Below are positions 22,901 through 33,926 of a stretch of DNA of 64,000 nucleotides, piece by piece. Source of the DNA: Spirodela intermedia. Lineage: Eukaryota; Streptophyta; Magnoliopsida; Alismatales; Araceae. Within the stretch, counting starts at the first letter, position 1. Every line of letters begins with the position of its first letter. Position numbers and translations under genes: made by a program. A model generated the notes under the pieces. The model was not told the origin of the DNA, made no database searches, and saw only the letters and a list, made by a program, of their open reading frames with translations. The stretch covers positions 4,900,221 through 4,964,220 of the forward strand of contig LR746270.1 in the NCBI GenBank assembly GCA_902729315.2, read 5' to 3'.

Positions 22901-24784
22901 ATGTCTTGATGATGACAAGAGAGGTGCCCAAAAGAAAAATCCCCAGTGCCATGCACTTGGCAGCGTTCGAGTGCATGTGGGGAGGAATTGTCATGCCACA
23001 GTAGCAAGCTTAGCGGGACCAAATCCTTATGGCATGAGAGTGTCATAGTTATTAAATAGTAGTGACTGTGATGCCCGAATACAAAATCTAGCAGCATGGC
23101 CAGTTTTCATTTTGCATCAGTTACTGAATGTTAGAATTATATAATGAGTTGATCATCGTAGGTCATGAGAACCAGGGATGATCAACCAGACTGCGTACTA
23201 TGCAATGCGGAAAATCACAAAGCATTCCCATTTTCAGTGGGCTCGATGCATTAGCCATATAGGCAACAAAGATAACTTAAAATACATGATCGAGTGCCAT
23301 CAGAACATGAGATCTATGGGTCATGTTCGTCTGGTAATTGACTATTTTTCTTTCTCTGGTTTTCGCCGTTTTGCATGAAATTGAAGAAGCTATGCGCCAA
23401 TAATATCAACCAGAGAAGAGAGGAAATAAACCACATTTATCCACAAAAGTATAAGACTCAAGAAAATAGCTCATCTTGAATGGTTGAGTAAAAGTATTGC
23501 AGAGCTCACCTTTCCAGCCCTAGAGAAAAATTCATAAACATCTCTTTCGTCAGCTTTTAGATGAATCTGCCAAAAACAGCAATGGACAAAGTCAGCAATC
23601 ATGAAGGCGTGATTAGAACATGAACCTAGCACAATAAAAACGCGAATAAAACACACGACGTCCAGTAAGAGTTCATCATTAAACCTGGTAGGCAAATACA
23701 GTTCTCTGATCCCTCTCTGGGTCGGCTTCAGGCTCTGTACCATCTTCTTTCTTCTCTTTATAACGCCTGCGTGAGAGCAAAAGCTTGTCAAAGCAATGGC
23801 TGAAAGCACCAATCAATTATAGGACGATTACATATCAACAATAAAGGATAGAAGACAACATTATTCCAAGTATATAGATACACAAAAAAACAGCCGCCCA
23901 ACATAATTACTTTATATCAATATCATGGGATATCGAAACGAAGTATCGATACATCTCCATCTGAAAACCATTAAAACCAAGCTGCATATGCAGTATTATA
24001 AAACTGAAACTAAATAAACCACATTCGGATTTTTATCGTCTACGCAGGAGGCAATTCAAATATCACATTAGAGCGCACGTCAGCATTGATTATTCCTGCT
24101 TCACAATTCCCATGAGAAACTGAAAGTCAAACACATGGGCTACCAAGGTCAACATAAAAGAAGATTCGTCAGCAAAGAGTTATGCAAGTTTTACCTGCCA
24201 GCCGGCTCCCTATCCCTCATCTCCTGAACTCTCGGTGCCCTCTCCCGTTCTCTGAACTCCCTTTCCTTGGGCCTATCACGCTCCTCGTCACGCTGTCTTC
24301 CAGGGTGACTCCTGCTGCGCCGTGACATGTCACGTTCCCTATCCCTCTCCGACTCTGTCTCCCGATTCCGTTCCCGTATCCTCTCTCGGTTCCTCTCCAT
24401 ATCTCTCCCTCGGTCTTTGTCCGCTTCCCTGCCTTTCCCGCTCCTCTCGTCCCTGTCCCTGTCCCTATGCTCCCCCCCACTCCTATGCCTGTCCTTTTCA
24501 GGCCTCTCGTGGTTCCCCCCCGACGCATGCTCGGTGGGAGAACGCTGACGGGAGGCGCTCCTACCCTGACTCCTGTCGCGGCCCCGCGCAGCACCCTCAT
24601 CCTCTCCTCTCGCCCGACTGGATGGCCGCTTGGCGTCACGTTCATCCTCGCCCGGCCGCCCCTTCGAACTCCTGCCCTTCTCGCCCCCGTCTGAGCGAGC
24701 CCCGTTGGATGGCGGCGGCTCCTTCTTCGGCAGCTCGGGGTCCTCCACCGTCTTCTCCAAGTAGTCGTACTCGTCAAAATCCAT
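16719..24784 (-). CDS. RBM39/CAPER-like SR-related splicing factor (592 aa)
   Basis: Thirteen phase-consistent exons: 24195-24784, 23685-23766, 23510-23566, 19520-19575, 18936-19143, 18699-18785, 18553-18627, 18383-18460, 17818-17882, 17449-17683, 17290-17378, 16942-17056, 16719-16760. The first exon starts MDFDEYDYLEKTVEDPE and encodes a long Arg/Glu/Asp/Ser-rich (RS/RE) domain to about residue 195. RRM1 (about 218-296) starts RTVFAYQIHLKADERDVYEF with GVGYIEF as RNP1. RRM2 (about 308-385) has RRLYVGNLHLSM and GYGFIQF. A Pro/Gly linker follows, then a C-terminal U2AF-homology RRM starting CLMLKNMFDP, with an RWF that fits the R-x-F ligand-binding motif. RBM39/CAPER proteins act in the spliceosome beside U2AF. 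The order, linker and UHM match that family; the C-terminus after the UHM is short and unlike the usual end. Intron 3 is 3.9 kb. Confidence 0.9.
16842..16912 (+). repeat. (GA)n microsatellite in the last intron of the RBM39-like gene
   Basis: About 70 bp of GA repeats with one C interruption, inside intron 12 (16761-16941). On the transcribed strand it is a CT tract upstream of the acceptor at 16761, so it may serve as an extended polypyrimidine tract. Confidence 0.85.
19576..23509 (-). other. 3.9-kb intron 3 of the RBM39-like gene
   Basis: AT-rich, with short open frames only. It interrupts RRM1 between AGK and VRDVRL. It contains a perfect 24-bp tandem repeat (21742-21765 and 21769-21792) and a GGCACAT triple repeat near 22050-22080. 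I found no transposon proteins. A regulated extra exon in it is possible but not supported by conserved motifs. Confidence 0.5.
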
Positions 24785-25586
24785 CCTGCCGGATGGTAGA
24801 CGCCGGAGCACGGTGGATGGGGCAGCAGCAGCAGCAGCAGGTTCCCCTTCCACCCAAACCCTAGCTTCCGCGAACCAGATCAAAACCCTCCAAAATCTCT
24901 AGAGAGAACCTTAGAAATGGAAATAAGGAGATCCAGCCGGTTCACTGTTTCATGAAGAACCGGAACGAAGGCTGCCGTCGTAAGCGTGCAGGCGCTAGAA
25001 TCGCAGCCGCCCACTTCCCCTCTCTTAAATGACGTGGCAGTAAGAGCACCGCCGATGCAGATCTTCTTAGTCCACCGCACCCCGGTTCAGTGACTCGGCA
25101 GCGAGGTCAACTTACTCGCAAAACATAAATAAATATTAACTTATAATAAATTAATCGATTATCAGAAAGAAGATCACCAATTTAAATTATTCATTTAATC
25201 AAATCGAATCCGTCATAATCCCAACTACTCTTCTCTCGCTATATATATATAATGCTGATAGTGTCACAATTTCCCATTTTAACTGCATCTTGGTAATTTT
25301 GTAAGGAATTATTTTTTTAGCAAAATAGTTATTTTAAAGAAAATTCTTCAATTTTTGTTATATTCTGATTGCAAATGGCTCAGTTAACCGAAGCCTGCTC
25401 CAATACTCTCCTCTCGTCCGCTTCTGTCCCACCATTCCTTCTACACTGGGTCTCCAGCAGAAGATCGAAGTCACGGGCTGATCTCCCATCGGCGGGAGGC
25501 GCCGCCGCCGCTTGGACGCTCGGTGAGTGCAAGGAGAAGGATGTCTTCTTTGACCGGCGGGTCGCTCGACCGGAGGCATCGAGGCG
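24785..25586. other. Shared upstream region of the RBM39-like and PPR genes
   Basis: An 802-bp divergent intergenic region. It is GC-rich near the minus-strand start, then AT-rich (25120-25370) with a TATATATATATAA run at about 25241-25253. No gene is recognised. Confidence 0.5.
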
Positions 25587-27800
25587 ATGGGTAGCGGCTT
25601 CGTCGGCTGGGGCCCGCTCCTCGCCCGCTTCCTGCTGCAATGCGCGGCGCAGGGGGACGCCGCCCGCGGGAGATCCCTCCACGCCTGTGCCATCAAGATC
25701 GGCTCGTCGGCCGGAAGCTACATCGGCAACGCCCTTGTCAGCCTCTACGAGAAGTGCGAGCTCATGCCGGACGCGAGGCGCTCTCTCGAGGAGATAGCGG
25801 AGAGGGACGCCGCCTCCTGGAACTGCTTGATCAACAGCCTCGCCCGGCGGGGGGCCTCGGGTTCCGCCGCGGCCATCGAGCTTTTCCGGAGGATGAGGGC
25901 CGAGGGCGGCGGGGCCGCCGCGCTTCCCAATTCCTTCACCTTCGCGGGGGTGTTCACAGCCGCAGCGCAGGCACCGGAGTCGGCCGCGGGCCTCGAGGCC
26001 CACTCGCTAGCGATCAAGATCACGGGCCGCGGAGACGTCTTTGTGGGGAGCTCCCTGGTGAACATGTACTGTAAGCTGGGGCTCATCTGTGACGCCCGCA
26101 AGGTGTTCGACAGAATGCCGCATACGAATTCCGTCACCTGGGCGGCCATGATCTCGGGATATGCCGCGCAAAAATCTGGAGAGGAGGCGTTCTCCCTGTT
26201 CAAACTGATGCTGGAGGAAGCCGAGTGCCGCCCGAACGAGTTCGTAATGACCAGCGTCCTCAGCGCCGTGGCTCACCCCGAGTTCTCCGGCAAGGAGGGC
26301 AGGCAAATCCACTGCCTGGCGACCAAAAACGGACTCTTCTCCTTCATCTCCGTGAGGAATTCCCTTCTAACGATGTATACCAAATGTGGGCAGACGCAGG
26401 ATGCAGTCCAGCTCTTCGAATCGTCTGACAGCTTGAACTCGATCACATGGTCGGCGATGATCACCGGCCACGCCCAGAATGGGAGTCCCGAGGAGGCCCT
26501 GAGCTTGTTCTCTAGAATGCATTCCTCCGGGTTCAGACCCAGTGAGTTCACCTTTGTGGGTTCCCTGAATGCCTGCAGCGACGAGACTGCATTAGCCAAA
26601 GGAAGGCAAGTCCACGCATATCTCCTGAAGCTGGGTTTCGAATCACAAATATACACAAAGAGCGCGTTAGTCGACATGTATGCTAAAAGTGGCAATCTCG
26701 ACGATGCCCGGAGAGGATTCAATCAAATACAGGAGCCTGATGTCGTGCTGTGGACTACAATGATCGGGGGATATGCCCAGAACGGAGAAAATGATGAGGC
26801 CCTAAGCCTGTACCGGAAGATGGAGCTAACAGGAGTTGCCCCCAATGATCTTACCATGGCCAGCATCCTTAGGGTTTGTTCATCTCTCCCTTCCTTGGAT
26901 TTGGGGAGGCAAATCCAGGCGCGCATTCATAAATCTGGTTTCGGTTTGGAAGTTCCAATAGGAAGTGCACTGATAACATTTTATGCGAAATGTGGGGACG
27001 TTAGAGATTGTTATGATATCTTCAGGAGGATGCCCAGGAGGGATGTTGTGGCTTGGAACTCCCTCATATCGGGTTTCTCTCATAATGGGCAGGGCGGCAC
27101 CGCTCTAGAACTCTTTGATGCTATGACGTCAGAGGGCATAGAGCCAGACCATGTGACATTTGTCAATATCCTGTCTGCATGCAGCCACATGGGATTGGTG
27201 GAGAGAGGGTGGGGTTACCTCAGGTCAATGCAGGAGGATCATGGGTTGACCCCAATGGTGGAACACTACGCTTGCATGGTTGACATCCTCGGCCGCGCAG
27301 GAAATCTTGAAGAAGCAAAGAATCTGATAGAGTCTGTTCCAATCAATCACGGGGCATGCTTGTGGAGGATTCTTCTGGGAGCGTGTAGAAATCACCAGAA
27401 CTTTGGGATTGGAGCTCACGCTGGGGAGAAGGTGATGGAGCTGGGATCTCGAGACTCTTCAGCTTATGTTCTCTTGTCGAGCATTTACGCCGCCTCTGGC
27501 AAATGGCAAGACATGGAACGAGTTAGAAGGAGAATGAGGCTCCTCGGGGTGAATAAGGAGCCAGGCTGTAGTTGGGTTGAATTCAAGAACAAGGTTCATG
27601 TCTTTGTTGTTGGGGATGATCAGCATCCAGATATAGAGGAAATACAGACAGAAATAAGAAGACTAGCCAAACACATGAGGGATGAGGATTACCTACATTC
27701 TTGGGAGCCCCACTTTCGTTCCTTAACAGAAGTTGATGATCAAGTAGAGTCAGGTGACTTGGAAGATAATCTGTACTACTTTTCTGAATCACTTGGGTAG
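25587..27800 (+). CDS. PLS-class pentatricopeptide repeat protein, E/E+ type (737 aa)
   Basis: Single exon. It is made of repeated PPR units of the P-L-S pattern, with recurrent motifs such as NALVSLYEKC, WNCLINSLARRG, WSAMITGHAQNGSPEEAL, ALVDMYAKSGNLDDAR and WNSLISGFSHNGQGGTAL. The E domain begins near residue 590 (HYACMVDILGRAGNLEEA before it, then LWRILLGACRNH). An E+-like CSWVEFKNKVHVFVVGD block sits near residue 660. There is no DYW deaminase domain. It resembles the Arabidopsis At2g33680 group. Such proteins bind organellar RNA and those with E domains usually help C-to-U editing with a partner deaminase; the target is unknown. An in-frame TGA at 25551 fixes the ATG at 25587 as the only possible Met, giving a short N-terminus with no obvious transit peptide. 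Confidence 0.9.
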   Translation: MGSGFVGWGPLLARFLLQCAAQGDAARGRSLHACAIKIGSSAGSYIGNALVSLYEKCELMPDARRSLEEIAERDAASWNCLINSLARRGASGSAAAIELFRRMRAEGGGAAALPNSFTFAGVFTAAAQAPESAAGLEAHSLAIKITGRGDVFVGSSLVNMYCKLGLICDARKVFDRMPHTNSVTWAAMISGYAAQKSGEEAFSLFKLMLEEAECRPNEFVMTSVLSAVAHPEFSGKEGRQIHCLATKNGLFSFISVRNSLLTMYTKCGQTQDAVQLFESSDSLNSITWSAMITGHAQNGSPEEALSLFSRMHSSGFRPSEFTFVGSLNACSDETALAKGRQVHAYLLKLGFESQIYTKSALVDMYAKSGNLDDARRGFNQIQEPDVVLWTTMIGGYAQNGENDEALSLYRKMELTGVAPNDLTMASILRVCSSLPSLDLGRQIQARIHKSGFGLEVPIGSALITFYAKCGDVRDCYDIFRRMPRRDVVAWNSLISGFSHNGQGGTALELFDAMTSEGIEPDHVTFVNILSACSHMGLVERGWGYLRSMQEDHGLTPMVEHYACMVDILGRAGNLEEAKNLIESVPINHGACLWRILLGACRNHQNFGIGAHAGEKVMELGSRDSSAYVLLSSIYAASGKWQDMERVRRRMRLLGVNKEPGCSWVEFKNKVHVFVVGDDQHPDIEEIQTEIRRLAKHMRDEDYLHSWEPHFRSLTEVDDQVESGDLEDNLYYFSESLG

Positions 27801-28425
27801 AGACCAATTTTGTAGATCAATTTAAGAGAAAAAAATTAAAATGAATGATGATTTATTTTTTTCTGTTAATGGCACGACAATTGGGGTTTGAAGCATAAAT
27901 GGCAGCTTGTATTTTATTGGCAGAAAACAAGAATAGAAGTACATATGTCTTGATCTCTAAATATGCCGCTAGTGTTCAGCCTTCCTGGAAATATTTGCTG
28001 CACTAATTAACTCTTGATTGAGAACAACACCATGCAGTCATCTATAGCAACGACATGTCTACATTATACGAAGGGAGCCTAGTTAGCATCTTAGGAAGGA
28101 AGTGAACAGTTTTCAACGAGCTACATGTCCATGCCTACCCTTAAGAACAAAAAAAAAAGGCGTGTACATATTTACAAATATCAGGGGTAAAAATCAGAAA
28201 AACCACAGAAACATGTATATCTGGTTGCTGATACATCTACAATAAGCAATCGTCACCCCTCAGAGAACGTAGCACAAAACAAAAACGTTTTTTGAGGGTT
28301 TAAAGAAAAAAGTGATGAAAGAAAAGGTTTGGAATACTGCTAGGGATTGGGCACAGGATTGCTAGGGACTAGTATGATGGGATAACTAGTGCAACCCAAT
28401 CTACAGGCAGGAAATAATAGGAATC
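27801..28425. other. Convergent intergenic region
   Basis: 3' UTR of the PPR gene and probable 3' UTR of the minus-strand gene that ends at 28426. AT-rich; nothing else recognised. Confidence 0.5.
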
Positions 28426-31400
28426 TCAGGGGGCAGATGTGAAGCCAAGCTTGTCAGACAATTTCGTTTGCTGGAACAGTGAAACATGATCCTTTTGATG
28501 AACAAATTCAAAGTCATGCACCAAGGGGTTGTCAGATCGACTTGGAGGAGATCCACAACGGCAAGGAGGACATCCAGTGCATACGGATTCTCGTTCATGA
28601 CTCCTCTGCATCAACAAGAAGCACAATTATGGTTAATATCATTTTCATATTAATGAAAAGAATGGATATTTTTACTCCTGCTCATCAACAGAAGTACCAT
28701 TACTTTTGTGAATGTTTGAAAGTCAATACAATGATCAACTGCTTGTTATCCTTAATCGGGGTTAGATGTGCTAACCCTATTCCATCAGTCCATTCCATTA
28801 ACAACCCCAGTATCTTTCTTATCTGCTCATATCCACGTTCTTTCCAGCATCTTTTTCCTCTTCTAGATACTGTTTTCCTAGTTGGCCATCCAGCATCATC
28901 TTTTCTCCTCTAAAGCGTCATCATTTTTAATACGGACATTTTACCATACGCTAATCTGAATTACTAAACCATTCACAGTGCAAGGAAGTCACAACTGCCC
29001 AGCATGATGCACTTCAATCAAAGTGAGACAGATGTTCCTCTACAAAAATTAATTAACTATTCTGATTAGGATTGAAAAAAAATGGAATAAGAAAAGTCAA
29101 ATTGTTTTTTAGAGGTTGGTAGTATGTTACAGTAAAAGTAGGGGGGATATCTCATGATAAGCCAAGAGTATACAGTTTGAAACCAATGAATCTCATTTCT
29201 GCCCTTTAGAAAGGATTTTACAACAAAACACGACAGACGTATAATTGAATAATGATGCATGAATGGATACCACTTTGTACTTTAAGCTCTGGTAAAAATA
29301 AAAGCAAGCATCACCTCCTTTAGTTATAAAACTGGTAGTCTTTAAAATTGAGACAATTTATATTCAATAATTTTAGCATGACTCTAATAGCTTGATAGAA
29401 TGATAGAATGCAGTGATCTACTTCTGCCTTCATTCCGATCAAATGATCTGCAGCTGCCAGCAAATCTTTGGTTGATATTTCGCCGACCAACCTTCTTCAT
29501 TCACATATCTGTTGAAAAAAATTATTTTGTATTCCCTATGCAAGGACTCAGAAAATACCAGATCCCCATCTACACCAGCAAATTGTTGATAAAACCGACC
29601 AAGCTATCGATTGAATCGTTGCAAGCAAGACTTTCCTGGGCCTCTTCCTCCCAGTTTCTCATCACATTTATATGAAATAGCTAAGCTAGCCACCCCTTAG
29701 ACGGTTGGGTGTCCTGGCAACGTCGCAATCCACATCTTGTGGAGCCCATCCTCAGGTTCTGCTCCACACGTGTGACACGATTGTGTACCCCAAGCTGACC
29801 TTCGTTTCAGGACTTTAGCATCGTTGGACAGAGAGAGAAGTTAGCGTCCTTAATATCTTAGGTTTCCCATGCGTGCATCATTTCTCCCCATTTAATGCCC
29901 CTTTTTCTGTTCAATGATTTTTTTCGGAAATCCCCCATTGCTCTTGTACCAGTGACAATGTGCCACATTTTACAGTTGTTCCTAAGGAGCTACAACAGTC
30001 CAATTAGCCTCCACAGCCATCTTCGAAATCAGACATATTCCAAGGCTCCAGTGATTGTTAGCTTAGATACCTCCCCGCCAAACTCTGCATACTATGTCAA
30101 AAGGAATCAAATGCAAATACAAACCATTTACACTGCTTTTGCTTTTTTAGTATATAAATTAGGTCTAGAAATGCTCAGTCCATAAAAGGGAAATCATACA
30201 AGCAGGCGAACTGAGCAACATCAGAGCTATTAGAATCCCCTAGAATTACTCGCCCTATCAAAGATGCTATCCTTCTTTGAAAACACTCCACCAGAGTATG
30301 CCATTCCTCCCAAATTCCAGGTAATGCACTGATGAGCCTGAGCCAAGAAACAAGATGGGGATATAGAATCCTACAATCCAGGAGTTGTGCCATGAACAAT
30401 AGTTGAACTGTGGAGATCAATTTCAAATCCCAAAGTCATGTAGCAATAAAAATTAAAAAAACTGATTTACATAGACCTTCAAAATAGCAGAATATCAACT
30501 GAAAAAAGCAGAGCAAAAATGGCAGACTCCTCAGAAGGATGGCTTCGCATCCTTTTAGATTCCTCTACCAGAAACGAAAACAGAAGTGCCAACAGGATGT
30601 CACTCGATGTAGTGCCCAACTAACCGAAGCTATGTACTGTCCTTCGATTCATAATAACCTATAAATTAACTACCGAGGTAGACTCATCATCCAATTAATC
30701 CACTAATGTGATCTGATACTTTGAGTAAATACCACTAAAATCTCTATCACGATCAGGAAATAAATAAACAAGATTTATCTATAGTCTACGCAATGTAGTC
30801 TGACTATTTCCGCTTTCATCTCATAAACACAGATTGGGGTCCAATTGAGAATCGCAGTTTTTCAGAGATGATCGAGATCGGCCACCTTAAACTTTGAAGG
30901 ATGAAGACGTTCAGATGAGTTATCTGGCAACCAATAACTGTTTAGGCAGAGAAAATCTAATATTTTAGAAATGTGTACGAATTATATTAACTGGAAGACA
31001 TGGCGTACAAAGCAAGTTAATGAAAAAAATTATTTAAATCATAATCATGCTCTTTGTTTTAGTTCGGTCTTGTTTTGGGTCTGACCCAGATTTCGGTTAT
31101 TCAATGATTTAATGCAAAATCAGGGAGTTACCTAATATTTTCGGTTATTCATAATCATGCCTTTTTATTAATAAATACGCAGATGGAAGATATTCCCTTA
31201 TATCCATCAAATGTATCCAAATGTCTTTTATCGATGACATGCCACACGAATCTGGAGTTGTGCTACAGAAATATAGAGGATGAAAAGTGGGGTTGATATT
31301 TTCGGCTAGTGAAAAGAAAGTTGAATGGCAATATGACGGAAGGAGAATTTTGCACAAGATCACAGTGTCGGAGTTCTAACCTTGCCTGATATCAGGTCCA

Positions 31401-32698
31401 GAACATTGCTGCCGCGGGTACAGCTGGAATATTTAGATTGAAAGTAAAACATTTAGCATCTAAACTAATCATGGAATATTCACTCTGTAAAATTTTGTGA
31501 AAGCAAAGGAATACGATATGATTGTTATTTGTGTTGAGCTTCTAGAGCGCTTTAAAGAAGTTGGCACTGCTGATGTTATGTTTTTTAGTTGGTTTGTCTG
31601 TACGAGGGAATGATGCAGACCTAGTAATTATGTCTTTCTGATGCAAAAACCCATTGTGCATTCCATGCAACCGTGCATTGTAGTGGGAAGCCAAACAGGT
31701 CGTCTTGCACATTGTTTATCTTACCAAGGATGCTGGAAAGACTCCTGGGCTTGGCAACTGGAGCTTCTGCAGAATTCCTAAATGCATTCCCATTAAGGAA
31801 TATTATATTTATGAACAAACAAGATATAGGCCGCGAGAGAATAAGGTATAGTTGTAGTAAGATATGAGGGGGTTCATTAGAATCCCTGCCCCATGATCTC
31901 CCAGAATAACAGAATCTCTAGTCTTCTTTGGAGTTGAGTTCTAGAACATGTGAACTCTTGTCTTCTTTTTGCATGTATAACTAACGCTAAGGCTGAAGAT
32001 AAAGCAAAACCTGATGTGGAATAATAAATGTTTGTAGAAACCAAACAATTAGCTTCTCCATCAATCACACCACATATTTGAGAACGTCCCAAAACCGAGT
32101 TTATTGAAAATATTCCAGATTTATTTTGTGGTTCAAGGTCTCTGTCCATGGAGAGACCCTTACAGCCATACCTGCAGAGGACCTTGTTGTCTGTTCCACA
32201 TTCTAACTTGCTTCTGAATTTGACTGTTCAAAGGAACCGCTAATATAGAATAGAAAATGCTCCTGGTAGAGCATTTCTTGAGGATGAAGGAGAAGATGGA
32301 TAAGAAAAAAAACTATCTCAACCTCTTGATAGGGATTAGATAGTTCATACACAATGTTATTTTCCCTAGGAAAGGGAAGCCGTTGACATGGTGCGTGATG
32401 ATGTGGAATACGAGACATAGGTGGTCAATCCTTCTCGCATGATTAGGTATTCTAGTTTTCGATTTGACGAAAGGGCAATGAGAATATCCACCACCAAATG
32501 CACAACAACAGATGGGCAGAAATTGAAGGGGCCGCGGTTATACCTGTGACTATAGGCAAGGGGGCAAAGAAATTCAGGCAGGGAGGCCGTTGCCCTCCGG
32601 GGTTTAGGGCACACCAGGATCTCCTGCTGTTGGAACCCATGGAAGACGCCCGGAAACTCCGACGCAAGGAAGCCGTGCTGCGCCGAGATGCGGCGCAT
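28426..32698 (-). CDS. Multi-exon plant gene of unknown function (incomplete model)
   Basis: I do not recognise a named family. Two exons are well supported. The first coding exon, 32544-32698, starts MRRISAQHGFLASEF and includes ILVCPKPRRA, with a GT donor. The last, 28426-28605, has a CAG acceptor and contains CRCGSPPSRSDNPLVHDFEF, then a stop after LGFTSAP; the GSPPSR..NPL.HD.EF signature looks like a conserved plant C-terminal motif. Likely internal exons are 31725-31777 (NSAEAPVAKPRSLSSIL, phase-compatible with exon 1), 31384-31427 (CTRGSNVLDLISGK), a piece near 30240-30330, and 29576-29647 (EEAQESLACNDSIDSLVGF). The phases of these do not all join, so exons are missing or mis-set. A 5' UTR intron probably ends near 32745. 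An alternative start lies 12 codons upstream (32734). The protein is probably small, basic at the start, with no visible membrane segment. Confidence 0.5.
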
Positions 32699-32744
32699 CT
32701 CTCCACCTCCCTCACCCGGCCAAGCAGGAGTCACGGAACCTCAA

Positions 32745-33215
32745 ATTACATAGGGAGATCAACAAAAATTTTCCTTGGAGAATCAACATGGTCTTTTGAT
32801 CTCACCAGACACGTACCTGGCCTCAGGAACCTATAGACGAACGGTGAGGGTCAGAAAAGAGGGTCAAATCCTCACGAAATTAACAGAAAAAATCACACAA
32901 GAAGTATCAATTAAGTGACAGAAGCATCGTGTGCCGCTGTAGTTCTTTGACGCAAGAAGATCGTAGGCCATTTGGTTTGGTCGGACCTTCGATCGGACTC
33001 GGGGATCTTACCAGGTTGTCTCTCTCGTCTTCCGTTCGAAAGAAGAGGAAATCGAACGACGCGACAGCTAGAAGGTCCCGGGTATGTCCTTGACGGCGAT
33101 TAGGACGGCGGCGGCCGGCAGAGGAGGAGCCGGCGACGGCAACCACCGATATCCCTCCCTGGCAGCGAGAGACTGATCGACCGACCACAAACCAACGGTT
33201 ATCTTTCTCGTTCAT
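32745..33215 (-). promoter_or_regulatory. Probable 5' UTR and leader of the unknown minus-strand gene
   Basis: On the minus strand a donor GGCCAG|GTACGTG at about 32819 and an acceptor TTTGAG|GTTCC at about 32745 suggest a short 5' UTR intron. The sequence to about 33180 is GC-rich leader. Its start lies about 300 bp from the divergent uL30 gene. Confidence 0.4.
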
Positions 33216-33400
33216 TCAAATGACTATTGCGAATCGTATTTCTTATGTTTCACGCCTATCTTTGTCAAAATTACAGAATCAGACCGTTCCGATCTTCCGG
33301 GCCGAGCCGGAAAAAACCGGGCTGTCAAGTCTAAACTTTTCTTCTAGCTCAGAGGTGGCGGGCCGGTTTTTAACGGGCTTTTATACAAGCCCGGTCCGTT

Positions 33401-33406
33401 TGGGCT
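33401..33406 (+). promoter_or_regulatory. Site II-type element (TGGGCT)
   Basis: TGGGCT lies just upstream of a telo-box; similar GGGC-containing words lie nearby (33375-33395). TGGGCY site II elements are TCP-binding motifs common in plant ribosomal and mitochondrial protein gene promoters. Confidence 0.55.
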
Positions 33407-33422
33407 CTCCGTCATCACTGTG

Positions 33423-33430
33423 AAACCCTA
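33423..33430 (+). promoter_or_regulatory. Telo-box (AAACCCTA)
   Basis: AAACCCTA 72 bp before the uL30 ATG. The telo-box is a known motif near the transcription start of plant ribosomal protein genes, often paired with site II as here. Confidence 0.65.
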
Positions 33431-33501
33431 CATCGGAGAGCTCTCGTGGTGGTGGTGTCCGGGCGGCGGCGGCGGCACGGCGGAGTGGCGAGGGGAAGAA
33501 G

Positions 33502-33926
33502 ATGAGCGCGTTCAATGCCTTCAAGGCCTGCGTGCCTATAGAGTGGAGCCCGCGCCTGTACATAACCCTGGTGCGCGGCCTCCCCGGGACGAGGCGTCTC
33601 CACCGGCGCACCCTGGAGGCCATGCGCCTGCGCCGCTGCAACCGTACCGTCGTTCACCGGACCACCCCTTCCCTCCTTGGCATGCTCAATCAGGTCGGCG
33701 TTCCTTCTTTTTTACGGGTTTCTAGGCTTCCTCTGCCCCTCTCTGGCAGTTCCCTCAGAGAATCCTTCCATATGTGTTGTAGGTTAAGAGGCTCGTGGCG
33801 GTGGAGACGGAGGCCATGTACAAAGCCCGGAGAGAGAACATCGAGGCGCAGAGGTCCCTCCGCCCGCCGATCATCGTCAGCCACCACCCTCAAACCCCAT
33901 CTGCCGCCGAGGACGCAGCGGCTTAG
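33502..33926 (+). CDS. Mitochondrial-type ribosomal protein uL30 (111 aa)
   Basis: Two exons, 33502-33693 and 33783-33926, joined in phase 0 (CAG|GTCGG donor, GTAG|GTTAAG acceptor). The protein starts MSAFNAFKACVPIEWS. It has the L30 fold core LYITLVRGLPGTRRLHR followed by RTLEAMRLRRCNRTV, then TPSLLGMLNQ|VKRLVAVETEAMY, matching the plant L30-family protein of the organellar large subunit (At5g55140-like). The C-terminal tail is short and ends SAAEDAAA. uL30 sits on the large subunit surface near the 5S rRNA region. Size and composition fit bacterial-type uL30 plus a short tail. The promoter carries a telo-box and site II motif, as expected for a ribosomal protein gene. Confidence 0.88.

Noticed and set aside
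24322-24864. Open frame of 180 codons on the plus strand
   Set aside because: Pro/Ser-rich antisense of the RS domain of the RBM39-like first exon.
25380-26003. Open frame of 207 codons on the minus strand
   Set aside because: Antisense to the GC-rich start of the PPR gene; no domain.
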